Below the pieces are notes generated by a model. It did no database searches. It had not been told where the DNA came from and saw only the letters and a program-made list of their open reading frames with translations. A stretch of DNA of 64,000 bases from Anaeramoeba flamelloides (Eukaryota; Metamonada; Anaeramoebidae), in the NCBI GenBank assembly GCA_027625915.1, contig JANTQA010000048.1:3162001-3226000 (forward strand), read 5' to 3'. This document shows positions 10,972 to 20,498 of this stretch, in pieces. Within the stretch, counting starts at the first letter, position 1, and every line of letters begins with the position of its first letter. Made by a program: the position numbers and the translations under genes.

Positions 10972-11030
10972 TTGTGAGAAAGGAGCAATCAAAGAAAATT
11001 TACTAAATAAAAAAAAAAGAGAAGAAAAAT
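10938..11030 (+). mobile_element. short SINE-like element R4, copy 1
   Basis: A TTTA tract is followed by TTGTGAGAAAGGAGCAATCA, then AAGAAAATTTACTAAA and an A/G-rich tail. It is nearly identical to the copy at 44435-44516, which is flanked by an 18-bp duplication. No clear duplication flanks this copy. It lies against the outer edge of the large inverted repeat that begins at about 11040. Confidence 0.65.
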
Positions 11031-11039
11031 AATTAAAAT

Positions 11040-11650
11040 ATTAAAGTAAAAAAAATATTATATGTCCCTAAGACCCAAAAAAACACTAAAAATGAAAAAC
11101 TGATCAAATACTTTCCATTAAAACCATTAAAAAAACTAAATGATAAAATAAAAATAAATAAATTTTCAATTTAACTTTTTCTTGAAAACATTTTTTGCCA
11201 AAATCATTGAATTCAAACTTGAAATTATGTATATTTTTATTTCTATTATCTTGTTTTAACTCATTTACTAAAACTAATTCTAAATTATGGGGAATTTTAT
11301 TTTCACAAAAGGGACTAATTTGACCTTCAAATGTTTTTTTTAAACTTTAAATGGTAAAAATAAAAAAAAAGTTCAACTAAAAAGATAAACCCTCTGGAAA
11401 AGCATTCTAATTTAATATATTAACTTATTCTTTGATTTCAAGCTTTTCCAACCCCAATTTTTCAAAAAAAAAATAAAAAAGTGCACAGTAATTTCAAAAA
11501 ATATTTTCGATATTCAAAAGTTTAGAGTGTTTTTATTCAAAAAAATTTATCCCAGTGGTTAATTGAATTAAGTATGAACTTAATTTCGAAAAATATTAAC
11601 CAGAAAAAAATAGTGCTTAATTTTATTAAGGATATATCATTTACATTGCC
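11040..11650. repeat. large inverted repeat, left arm (outer part)
   Basis: The reverse complement matches 15180-15800. Shared blocks, read in the right-arm sense, include CCTTAATAAAATTAAGCACT, TTCAATTAACCACTGGGATA, GAATATCGAAAATATTTT, AAGACCAAATTAGTCCCTTT, TTTAGTAAATGAGTTAAAAC and AAAGTACTTGATCAGTTTTT. By eye about 80% alike. The two arms enclose some 3.5 kb that includes LINE debris and a hairpin retroposon, giving a decayed palindrome of about 4.7 kb. Confidence 0.7.
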
Positions 11651-13039
11651 AAATTAAAAATTATCCACGTACTGAAACAGGAGGAATAAAAACCCGATAG
11701 AAATATTATCAGTAATAAATAAGATTCCACAAACTGTGGTTAATAAATTGGTATTCCACAACCCCGAAAAGTGAAAAATGATGAGAAATAACTTCAAAAA
11801 GGAAGTATATTTTCTTTGTTTAGGAACAAGGAAACTATAAAATAAACTTTTTTTAAATTTAATTACAAATTCAAATCAAATTTATCCCATCTTGAAATTT
11901 GAAAAGGCCAAGTAAAAATCCGATTACTACAAAATATCAAAATTGCTTTGAATACTATTTTTGGTAATGAATTATGTTTTTTAAAAAGTCTGATCCATTT
12001 TTTCCATTTGTGAAAAAGTTGAAAATCCAACATATTTCTGAATTATTTAAAAAAAAATTATTTCTTTTTAAACAAGAAAGTAACCTTTTTGCCTATAAAG
12101 GAAGTGTACAAAAATACAATTTAAAACAAACCACTAATTTTTAAAATAACAGAGTTCAAAAGATCTACTTAATTTCAAAAAAATTACAATAATTATTTTG
12201 TACTTGGAAAAATATAAATTTTTTATTCTAAAAACAGTTCAAATCAATTTTTTTTTTTTTTTGAATAAAAAAAAAATCTGTGAAAAACAACCAAACTATT
12301 AAATTAAAAACTATTACTAAAATATGTATTGAAACCTTCTATATTCAAGTTATAACCTAAAGAAATATTTTATAAATACTTTTTTTAATTCAATAATTTA
12401 GACTACAATCTTATTTTTTCAGTGAATTATCAATAAGCCAATGATTATATGTATAAATAGAGTTTACTTTTGTTTTTTTTACTTTTCAATATTTTTAGAT
12501 TTTCAGAATAATAAAATTAATTTAAATTAATAATTCTAAAAAAAAAATCAATAATAAATATTATTATATAACTATTTTTAATAGAAACAGTTTCTTGTGT
12601 ATATCTCTTTATATTTATAAAAAAATAATTATAAAATCTTTTAAATTTATAGTATTTCAAAGAATATTTGTGAACGAAATAAATGATCAATTTTTTCTGA
12701 TCTTCAAGGATTCAATATTTGATTTATTTTGATTATATTTTTAAAATAAGATTAAATTTCAGATTTTATTGGTTCATTTAAACTCTTAGAAATATTTAAA
12801 AGTGAGATTTCTTCATATTAAAATATTGTGTACTTTTTTATTTTTGGTTGTTTTGATGGAAAAATTCAAAAGAAAAGGATCTGATCTTTTTATTGAAAAT
12901 TTAATTTGGAAAAATAAATTCTTTTAAAAATTTTAATTCATTTCTCTTAAGCTGATAAATGAAGTTGTTTCTCAAGTTTCATAGTATCCTTGTGAAAATA
13001 ATTAATCAATTATTTTGGACAATAAAAATATGTCAAAAT
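11651..13039. other. unmatched sequence inside the left inverted-repeat arm
   Basis: About 1.4 kb of non-coding AT-rich sequence that has little counterpart in the right arm, where only about 180 bases separate the matching blocks. Either it was inserted into the left arm or the right arm suffered a deletion. No open frame or repeat was recognised in it. Confidence 0.4.
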
Positions 13040-13290
13040 AACTCTTGCTTAAGAATTAAGTGATCAATAGGTTTTGATATGAATAGGGTGTAATTTTGAA
13101 TAAAGAGAATTTTAGTCTCAAAATATAAAAATCATCTAGGCCCAGTATAGTGACTGACCATTAGCATTAGAATTATTTTAAACTCAATTTAATTTTAAAA
13201 AAATAATAACTTTGGAGATTTGGCAAATTATAAAAACAAATATATTAGTGTGAGAAAAATATTATATGACAAACGTTAGATGATCTTAAT
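13040..13290. repeat. large inverted repeat, left arm (inner part)
   Basis: The reverse complement matches 14757-15000: GAATTAAGTG, AATAAAGAG, TCTCAAAATATAAAA, AAACTCAATTTAATTTT, GGCAAATTATAAAAACAAAT and GTGAGAAAAATATTAT occur in the same order in both arms. This shows that the palindrome reaches well inward of the outer blocks. Confidence 0.65.
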
Positions 13291-13499
13291 TTATTTTTAT
13301 TTAGATTTTTATTAAAAAGTAGGTTTGTAGAGGTAGAGGGGGGCAGAATGATGTATAACTTGGATCTCTTCTATTAGAAAAGTAATTTTTTTCAAATTAA
13401 AGTGTAAATTAATTTTTTGTAGACCTTATACTTAAATTACATTTCAAATCATGGAATTTAAGAGGAAAATCATAAATTTTGTGATTATTAATTCATGAA

Positions 13500-13795
13500 A
13501 AGAATTTTAAACTAAATTGATCTGAAAATTAATTCATTTCTATTTCTTTTAATTTGTTTAGAAATATTAATCTATCTTTTTCAGAGGAATAACATACACA
13601 GAAAAAATGATCAACATTTTCTATTATTTCCTTAATGTTCATATTTTAAACAAAAGTTACAGAATTTACTTGAATTGTTATTGATTACATAGTTATATCT
13701 ATTTAATCAGTTGGTAAATGTTATGAATTTTCGAATTGTTGAGCTTTATGGATTACTTAAATATCTTTGGGTTTGAAAAAAATGTTTTTGATAAT
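13500..13795 (-). pseudogene. decayed LINE 3'-coding fragment (zinc-binding motif)
   Basis: The minus strand encodes NIKEIIENVDHFF, then C-V-C and SSEKDRLI, aligning with the C-terminal zinc motif of the LINE at 35.5 kb (NNLDIIEDLDHFLWNCSAYE). The preceding residues (YQLIK ... LCNQ) fit the segment NYLNRYSYVMN of the same protein. Stops and frame breaks are numerous. Sequence distance suggests an older or different subfamily from the 35.5-kb element. The fragment appears to continue at 14125-14330 on the other side of a retroposon insertion. Confidence 0.65.
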
Positions 13796-13816
13796 TTATT
13801 ATAGTGGGATAGTTTT

Positions 13817-14121
13817 GTGGAGTGTCATCAAGTACCCTAAAGTGCCGTTAAGTGACTAGAGTTTTCTAGAATTCAAAAGAAGAGAGAAAAATTTAAGAGT
13901 TTACTCAATTCCTTTGAATTTAGAAAACCTAACAAAAATCAATAGATTTTCCAAATAAAATAGAAAACCCCAAAAAAACCCAGAACACTTCACAATAAAA
14001 AAAAAAGCAAAAACCCAAGAAAATAAATAGATTTTTCAGAGGTTTTTTTTGAGTTTTCTATTTATTTTGAAATCAAAGATTTTACTCAATTCTTTTGAAT
14101 TTTGAAAAACCTAACTACCTT
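13817..14121. mobile_element. hairpin-module retroposon H3 (incomplete)
   Basis: It opens with GTCATCAAGTACC, AAGTGCCGTTAAGTGACTAG, a variant of the head of elements H1 and H2. It continues with the hairpin pair TTTTCTAGAATTCAAAAGAA ... TTTGAATTTAGAAAACCTAAC, the AATCAATAGATTTTC unit and a second TTGAATTTTGAAAAACCTAAC end. The poly(A)-type 3' tail of H1 is missing. It sits between two pieces of one old minus-strand LINE, so it probably inserted into that LINE. Confidence 0.55.
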
Positions 14122-14124
14122 TCG

Positions 14125-14330
14125 AGCTCTTGGAATTCAATAATTCAATATATGTATATTGATAAATTTCTTTTTTAAATTTAATTAAATCTCTTAAATT
14201 TCTATTATTTTTATTTTTTATCCTTTGATTAAATTTTATTAATTGTTCAAAATAGGTTAGAGATAAATTTTTTAATTTTTTTTTGAATTTAATTTTTTTT
14301 TATTAAATGAAATTACAATATTATTTTTTT
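14125..14330 (-). pseudogene. decayed LINE coding fragment, upstream half
   Basis: On the minus strand a Lys/Asn/Ile-rich frame reads FEQLIKFNQRIKNKN, then LLNSKSSKGS. The last part resembles LKSKGSTS of the 35.5-kb LINE, just upstream of the zinc motif found at 13500-13795. The alignment is short and composition-driven, so confidence is modest. Confidence 0.35.
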
Positions 14331-14756
14331 AAATTTTGTTTTGTAAATAAGAATAGGTGTATTTCTGTTTATTTTGCACATTCCAGTAATACATGAATTA
14401 ATATACATATTTAAATATTTTAAAGTTTTTATTAAAAAATAAAAAATTTCGAATCCATAAGCTAAATTTCAAAAATATGGGTAGATTTTTCATCAGAAAA
14501 GATTTGTTTAATTGTTTTTTTTTTTTTTAATTATAATGTATTTTACTAAAGTGTTTAGAGATAATAATCAATATAGGTTAATAAATAAATATATAGTATA
14601 ATACTTTTATTTTTTGTATAAAAAATCATTAAAGAAAAAATAATAATTATAAAAATTGCCCCTAATTTTGAAATTTGGTTTATGTTATAAAAACCTCTTT
14701 TTTGTTTAAAATGCCCCAACCCACTATTTAACTTAATTTTTAAATCAAAACAACTG

Positions 14757-15000
14757 ATCACCATCCGTGATCTATCACATAATATTTTTCTCACAGTAAT
14801 ATATTTGTTTTTATAATTTGCCAAAAAATCCCAAAAAACTTAATATTTTTAGAAAATTAAATTGAATTTAAAATACTTTTAATGCTTATTACAAGTCATT
14901 CTAATGGGTTTAGAAGCTTTTTATATTTTGAGACGAAAATTTTATTTCTTCAAAATGTCCTCTTTATTAAATTACATGATTTTGAACACTTAATTCATAA
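14757..15000. repeat. large inverted repeat, right arm (inner part)
   Basis: Pairs with 13040-13290 on the opposite strand (ATAATATTTTTCTCACAGTA, ATATTTGTTTTTATAATTTG, TTTTATATTTTGAGACGAAA). Between the two inner blocks (13291-14756) lie LINE fragments and retroposon H3, so the centre of the palindrome is disrupted. Confidence 0.65.
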
Positions 15001-15179
15001 CATAACTCCAAAATATACTTTTATAAATCATTAAAAAAAAAAACATTTTGTGATGGTAGTTCTTTTTAAGGATTATCAGGATTTATTGCTCATGAATATT
15101 ACTTTTATGAATAAAAATACCTTTACTAGTTGAGTGGAATGTTGAATCAAACATTCTTGTTAATATTTAAAAAATAATT

Positions 15180-15800
15180 TTTTTTTTAAATATATGTCCT
15201 TAATAAAATTAAGCACTATATTTTTCTGATTAATATTTTTCGAAATCTAGCTTATAACTTAATTCAATTAACCACTGGGATAAATTTTTTTAGAATAAAA
15301 ACACTCTCAACTTTTGAATATCGAAAATATTTTTGAAATTACTGTACACTTTTTTATTTTAATTTCAAAATTGAGGTTGAGGAAAATTTTGAAATCAAAG
15401 AATAAGTTAATATATTAAATTAGAATATTTTTCCAGTGGGTTTATCTTTTTTAAATAACTTTTTTTTTATTTTACCATTTAAAAATAAAAAAAACATTTG
15501 AAGACCAAATTAGTCCCTTTAGTGAAAATAAAATTCCCATAATTTAGAATTTGTTTTAGTAAATGAGTTAAAACAAAATAGTGTATATAAAAATATCCAT
15601 AATTTCAACGTTGAGTTCAATCATTTTGGCAAAATTGTATTGATTTTTTCAAGAAATAGTTAAATGGAAACTTTATTTATATTTATTTTTTCAGGAGTTT
15701 TTCTTATTTTTTTTAAAGGAAAGTACTTGATCAGTTTTTCATTTTCAGTGTTTTTTGGGTCGTTGGGACATATGTTATTTTGTTTCAACTATTTTCCTTT
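15180..15800. repeat. large inverted repeat, right arm (outer part)
   Basis: Partner of 11040-11650. Its outer end overlaps a 95-codon open frame on the plus strand (15664-15951) that begins METLFIFIF. The first half of that frame lies in the repeat and its counterpart in the left arm is not open, so I do not call it a gene. No duplication of flanking host sequence is visible. Confidence 0.7.
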
Positions 15801-16600
15801 TGAAATTCCCATGATTTACCTGAAAACATTTAAAAATATAAAATACTCTGATGTCTATTACTTTCTTCATCATAATAATCCTTTCGTTTTGATGAACAAT
15901 GGTATAAATATACTTGAATATAAAGCAAAAGGGGGTCAAGCAAGAGTTTAAAATAGTTTTTTAAATTTATTTTATTTTTTTTGATAATTTCAAAAAGATT
16001 TTTAGAGCAAAAAATGGATTTTTTTGATTTTCATTCAAAATCCAAAAAAGGAAATATTCTATCTTTTCTTTAATTAACAAACACTTAAACCTAATTTATC
16101 TTTATTGGTCACATTCCCATTCTAACAGAAAAGAAAATTCAGATAGTCCTTAAAGTAATTCAATTCCTATTTTACAATTTTCTCAAAAAATCAACAAGTT
16201 TCATTGGAAATTGATTTGAATTTAAAGAAGTCTATTGCAAAATTTTTTAGGTCATTAACTGGAACAATAATAAAAGTCTATCAGAGTTTTAATTTAAAAC
16301 ATGGGTTTTAGGTTCTGAACACTCAAGTAATTTTGGGCTTTGTCGTATTTTTTCCCATAAATAAATGTTTAAAGTTTGGAAATAATTGAAGGAAAAATTG
16401 AGTATGATCATTTTTTCTCTTTTCATTTTACGACAAAACTTTCTTTCTTTCCTTCTTTTATCTTTTATTATTTTAGAAATCAAAAATTTTGATAAGCGAA
16501 AGAACAAGTCACTTTAAATAAGAAAGAAATAAGTCAAATAATTGATTTGTTGAAAAATTCAAAAGAAAAAAGAAAAAAGAAAAAACAAAAAAAAACTCAA
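15801..16600. other. 5' flank of the DENN gene
   Basis: No recognisable feature. The 55 bases just before the DENN start codon are almost pure A/G (Lys codons in frame), typical of an A-rich 5' leader in AT-rich protists. Confidence 0.4.
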
Positions 16601-17257
16601 ATGGAAAGAGGACTTTATGAGTATATAATTGTTTCGGGATTTGGAGAACCATTAGAAATTGTTGAACCTGACGAAAAGGAAGAAATTTTTTTTGCGTTTG
16701 AAAGTGAGTTTGTACCAAAAATCCTCAACAAAAAAAAACACAAAAACTGTGATTTACCAAAAATGCCAGAACAAATTGAGAAATTTATTCATCCAGAAGA
16801 ATACCTAATGCTTTACTCGCAAGCCAAAAAGGAGACTTCACACGAATTTATTCTTACACTGATGGACGGTTCTTATTTGTTTTGCTTTACTTTGACGATC
16901 TATCCTTTATTCACCGAGACAGACCAGCAATTATTAAAAAAGTTCTTTTCTCGCTACGAAGAGCGTATAAGTGCCATTGATTCTCTCCCGCCTTCGCTTT
17001 ACGCGTCAAGCTCCATTACAGTCATTTCCCGATTCCCTTATCATTCCACTTTTACCAATCTTTTGATAAGATATTTCAATTCAAGAAAAAACACAAAGAA
17101 AGCTTTCATTGAGCAAGACATCGAAAACCTTTCGAATATTCTTGACAGTGTCAATTTTTTAAGTTTCAACAACAAACAAAGCAAAATCATTGTTTCAAAA
17201 AACAATTTTGTTCAACTTCCCAAAATACCCCCCAAAAATAGTCTACCGAATGTTGAT
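16601..17257 (+). CDS. DENN-domain protein with PH domain, exon 1 (uDENN)
   Basis: First of three exons of an 891-residue protein (16601-17257, 20220-20498, 23727-25466). DENN proteins exchange GDP for GTP on Rab GTPases and so direct vesicle traffic. This exon gives residues 1-219: the uDENN part, with LYEYIIVSGFG near the start, a FAFESEF strand, FILTLMDGSYLFCFTLTIYP and the hallmark VISRFPYHSTFTNLL. It ends at the linker (LPNVD) and a GTAACT donor in phase 0. The start is the ATG of MERGLYEYI; the frame runs 18 codons upstream without another ATG, through a Lys-rich leader. Which DENN subfamily it belongs to, and hence which Rab it acts on, cannot be told by eye. Confidence 0.88.
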
Positions 17258-17598
17258 GTAACTTTTGTCCTTTCTTTAATTTTATTTTTTTAACTTTTTT
17301 CTTCAAAACAAAGTATGTTCTCTTCAAATTTACTTGAAGAATTAATTTCAAAAGCAAAAAATTCAACACTTGTCAATACTGGAAGAATTAATTTCAAATA
17401 ATTATTGTGAATTTAAATCAGACTCGAATTATTCCCAACAATTTTTTGAAAAAGTGAGATTTTATCATTAATTCGTGAACCACAAATTTAAAGAAAAAGC
17501 TCAAGAATTAAATCCACAAAACCAATTAAGAGGAAAAAAATCAACTATTTGCTCTATTTGGATATTAAGGATATATACTATTTGTTTCTCAATAAATG

Positions 17599-17784
17599 GA
17601 ACAAAATTTTCATTCAGTTTTCCAAAAAAAATTTTTATTAATCATGTAATTTTCCAACTGTTTACTTCTGTAAACAAGTATAAATTATTAATTTTTCTCT
17701 TTTTATGTAATTATGAACTTTGTTGGTTATGGGAATTCTTGAGAGATGTGATTTTTTTGGAAAGCTAAATGAAAATTTTGATTT
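17599..17784. mobile_element. MITE-B, copy 2
   Basis: Ends: ACAAAATTTTCATTCAGTTT on the left, and the reverse complement of the right end ATCAAAATTTTCATTTAGCT, followed on both sides by TTCCAAAAAAA. Same length (about 186 bp) and termini as the copy at 10524-10710. The interior is non-coding. It lies in DENN intron 1. Confidence 0.72.
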
Positions 17785-17852
17785 TTTTATTATGAAATTA
17801 ACAGTAATCCAAACGAATTCTAAATACAAAACACAAACACCAACTATAAATA

Positions 17853-18222
17853 AATGCCAGCTAAGGTTTTTAGGATCTTTTATTCACAGATTAAAATAAA
17901 TTATTTTTCTACAAAAAGTGAATTTTTTTGGATTTTATTTTTTGTTCTACTTAAAAACCGAACTAACTTTGTACTTCAGAATTCACCCAATAAGAATATT
18001 AACCCAATTAGTTTTTCAAGTCATTTATATTTTGTTATTAATAACCCAGTGAAATGTAATAATTTCACCATAATTCAATACCACTCTTAATTACAAGGCT
18101 ATTATTAGTAAGGAATTTACAAAAGTACCAAAAAATAAAATCAGAAAAAAACTCCCTTTTTGACCAAAAAAAAATTTATTTTAATCTGTGAACAAAAGAT
18201 CCTAAAAACCTTAGCGGACATT
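17853..18222. mobile_element. MITE-C, foldback element of about 370 bp
   Basis: Long inverted ends of about 85 bases: left AATGCCAGCTAAGGTTTTTA, GGATCTTTTATTCACAGATT, AAAATAAATT; the right end, reverse complemented, reads AATGTCCGCTAAGGTTTTTA, GGATCTTTTGTTCACAGATT, AAAATAAATT. The similarity continues past this through a TTTTTTTGGATTTTATTTTT-like block. No coding capacity. A single copy in the window; target duplication not clear. Confidence 0.72.
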
Positions 18223-18839
18223 GATTATTAGTTTTTATATTGTATATTTAGAATTCAGTTGGAGCCTCAATCCTTAATTGTGTAAAACTTATCTCTTCAT
18301 TTTCATTTTTTTATTCAGAATTAATTTCAAACAAATAAGTTAAAATTGCTCATCTCTTTCTCGATCGGTAAATCAGTTTTGTTATTTCTAATTGATATAT
18401 ATATATATATATATTTCTTTTAGTTGACTGAACAATTCTAAAAGAAACGATATATTGGCAAATTGAAAAAAAATATACTGGTAGGGTTGGATTTTTATCC
18501 ATTTAAATTTCAAATTCCAACAGAACGATTTGTGCCTCGTTCTAATTTTCAAAATATTAATTTTTTTTATTGTCAATTTATTGGAGAAGCTATCCCGTTT
18601 AAAATTTTAGTGACTTCATTAATTAAATCTACATGAACATTTTGTTTTTTTCTTATTCCAACATCAAATATAAAAAAAAAAGTCAAAAAGTTCATTTGTT
18701 TTAAAAAAGTGATAACCACAAGTTTTACTCAATCTACTTAAAAGAGCGAACCAAAGAGTTTGAGTATCACTTTTGAAAACTTTTATTACTCGGTTTTTAA
18801 AAATAGCTGTATTTCAGAGAAAGTAAACAAAATTCAAAA

Positions 18840-19372
18840 AAAATGGACACAGTTTAAACTGTTGAAAGAATAACAATACTGTACTTTACATTCAATTTGG
18901 AAATAATTTTGATTTTACAAACTATTTCATTTTTTGTCTTTTTTGGTTTTGTTTTCATTTCCTTTTTTCCAGTTGCGTTATCTGTTTCGTTAGATCTGGA
19001 ATTTTTTTTCGATGGTTGATGGAAGTTAGTATTGAGTTTGTTAAATTGAAAAATCACATACAATTGGTCACTGGTATCTTATCAATCTGATCGATCAACA
19101 ATTGTTGGTGAAATTTCAACAACAAATTAACAATACATTTTTTGTTCTCTCTCGTTTCAGTATTTTGGACACACAGATTTTTTATTTTTTGGTTTTATAT
19201 TTTTTTCTTTTATTTGGATAAAAATGAATACTTATAAAAACATTAATACTATGTGAATTTAATGTGATTTTATATTAGGTTTGGAAAAAATATAATAAAT
19301 TGAGTTTTTTTTTGCCTATTTTTGATTTGTTGTGTTTACAAATTTTTGGAATGGGGGTTATATTTTTATCCA
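18840..19372 (-). repeat. dispersed repeat R1, copy c
   Basis: Reverse complement of the repeat at 7671-8210, and the best preserved of the three copies by appearance. A 69-codon frame on the minus strand (18854-19063, Lys/Asn/Thr-rich) runs through its core but is not conserved in copy b, where the same frame has stops. It lies in DENN intron 1. Confidence 0.65.
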
Positions 19373-20219
19373 TTCATCTTTATGGAAAGATAAAAAAAAA
19401 AATTGTTCAATACATTTATTCTTATCTTCTTTTAAATAATTTTTAATCTACTTTTTTTCAAATTTTTAATTTGTTTTTTATTTTAAAAGTTTGGGAACTA
19501 AAAAAAAAAAAAAAAATTGGCTATCAGAAAAACTTGTTCACTATCATTTTTTGTTAAATTCCTGAACAAATATAATTTCAGAAATATTTGTTTGAAGAAA
19601 AAAAAACAAATAAGAAGTGCGTAATGATTGATTTTATTGTAAGAGAAGCAAACTTGCTATTTTTTCTTTTAGGAAAAATAAATAAAAAATATTTTTCAAC
19701 TTAAAAGAAAAAAAATCAAGAAAAATGTGTGTCATGATATAAAAATCTTCTTTTTTTCGTTCACTAATGAAATGAAGTGAGGATAATTCTAAAAATAAAA
19801 TGAAAATGTTCGCATATTTAAAATCATTCATGTACCCACTCTTTTCCGATATAACTTTTGAAATTAAACTGTTTTTTACATACTTTTTCTTCTACTTTTT
19901 TTCATTATTTTTTTAATTTTCTGGCTTTCGAAATAAATAGTATTATATTTTGTTTTGAAATAATAATTAATTTGGTTAAATCTTTTTTACAAAATATTTC
20001 CAAAAATAATCTCAAAAATTAAAATATTCATTGAAATATTTATCTTTTTTTTTTTATTATTTTGAAATATTAATTTATCAAATTACAATTTTTATCCAAT
20101 ATCTCTATTCTTTGTTATTTTCTTCTCATTTTTATTTTTAACTCTTTTTTCTATTTAAATCTTTTATATATTTAACTCTTTTTTTTTTTTTTTTTACAAT
20201 TATAATTCATCTTAAAAAG

Positions 20220-20498
20220 GTTGATTTTTCGATTTTATTTTTGACATTAACTGCACCAAATATTCTACGATTTTTTTTTGCAATCTTAAATGAAAAAAAA
20301 ATCATTGTCACTTCAAAAAATTATTCAAAACTGATTGGATGTTGTGAAGCAATGAGATCATTGCTATTCCCTTTTAAATATCCATATGTTTATATCCCCT
20401 TTTTACCACTGTGTTATATTGTTGCTTTTGAAGCACCAATCACGTATTTTATTGGATGCCATTCATCAATATTTGAAGTTGAAATTCCACCCAGAGAT
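20220..20498 (+). CDS. DENN-domain protein, exon 2 (cDENN)
   Basis: Residues 220-312 of the DENN protein, the catalytic-core cDENN part. Clear family landmarks are LTAPNILRFFFAILNEKKII, then LIGCCEAMRSLLFPFKY, PYVYIPFLP and ITYFIGCHSS, in the usual order. It begins in phase 0 after TTAAAAAG and ends at AGA-GAT before a GTAAGA donor. The splice joins PPRD to AVIVNLD of exon 3, exactly the P-x-D-V-x-x-V-D-L-D transition seen in DENN domains. Confidence 0.9.

Larger units (their letters stand above)
17258..20219 (+). other. DENN gene intron 1 (2,962 bp)
   Basis: Bounded by GAT/GTAACT and TTAAAAAG/GTTGAT. Joining the exons restores the uDENN-cDENN linker and frame (PNVD-VDFSILF). The intron carries MITE-B copy 2, MITE-C and repeat R1 copy c; the remainder (18223-18839 and 19373-20219) is AT-rich with an (AT) tract at about 18393-18412 and no other feature. 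Confidence 0.8.

Noticed and set aside
14555-14824. 89-codon minus-strand frame starting MANYKNKYITVRKILCDRS
   Set aside because: It overlaps the inner arm of the large inverted repeat; the matching arm at 13.2 kb shows the same bases without an open frame.
15664-15951. 95-codon open frame starting METLFIFIF
   Set aside because: Its first half lies in the arm of a decayed inverted repeat whose other copy is not open in this frame. Composition is Phe/Ile-rich and no domain is visible.
18854-19063. 69-codon minus-strand frame in repeat R1 copy c
   Set aside because: The frame is interrupted in copy b and not recognisable in copy a, so there is no sign that it is kept.
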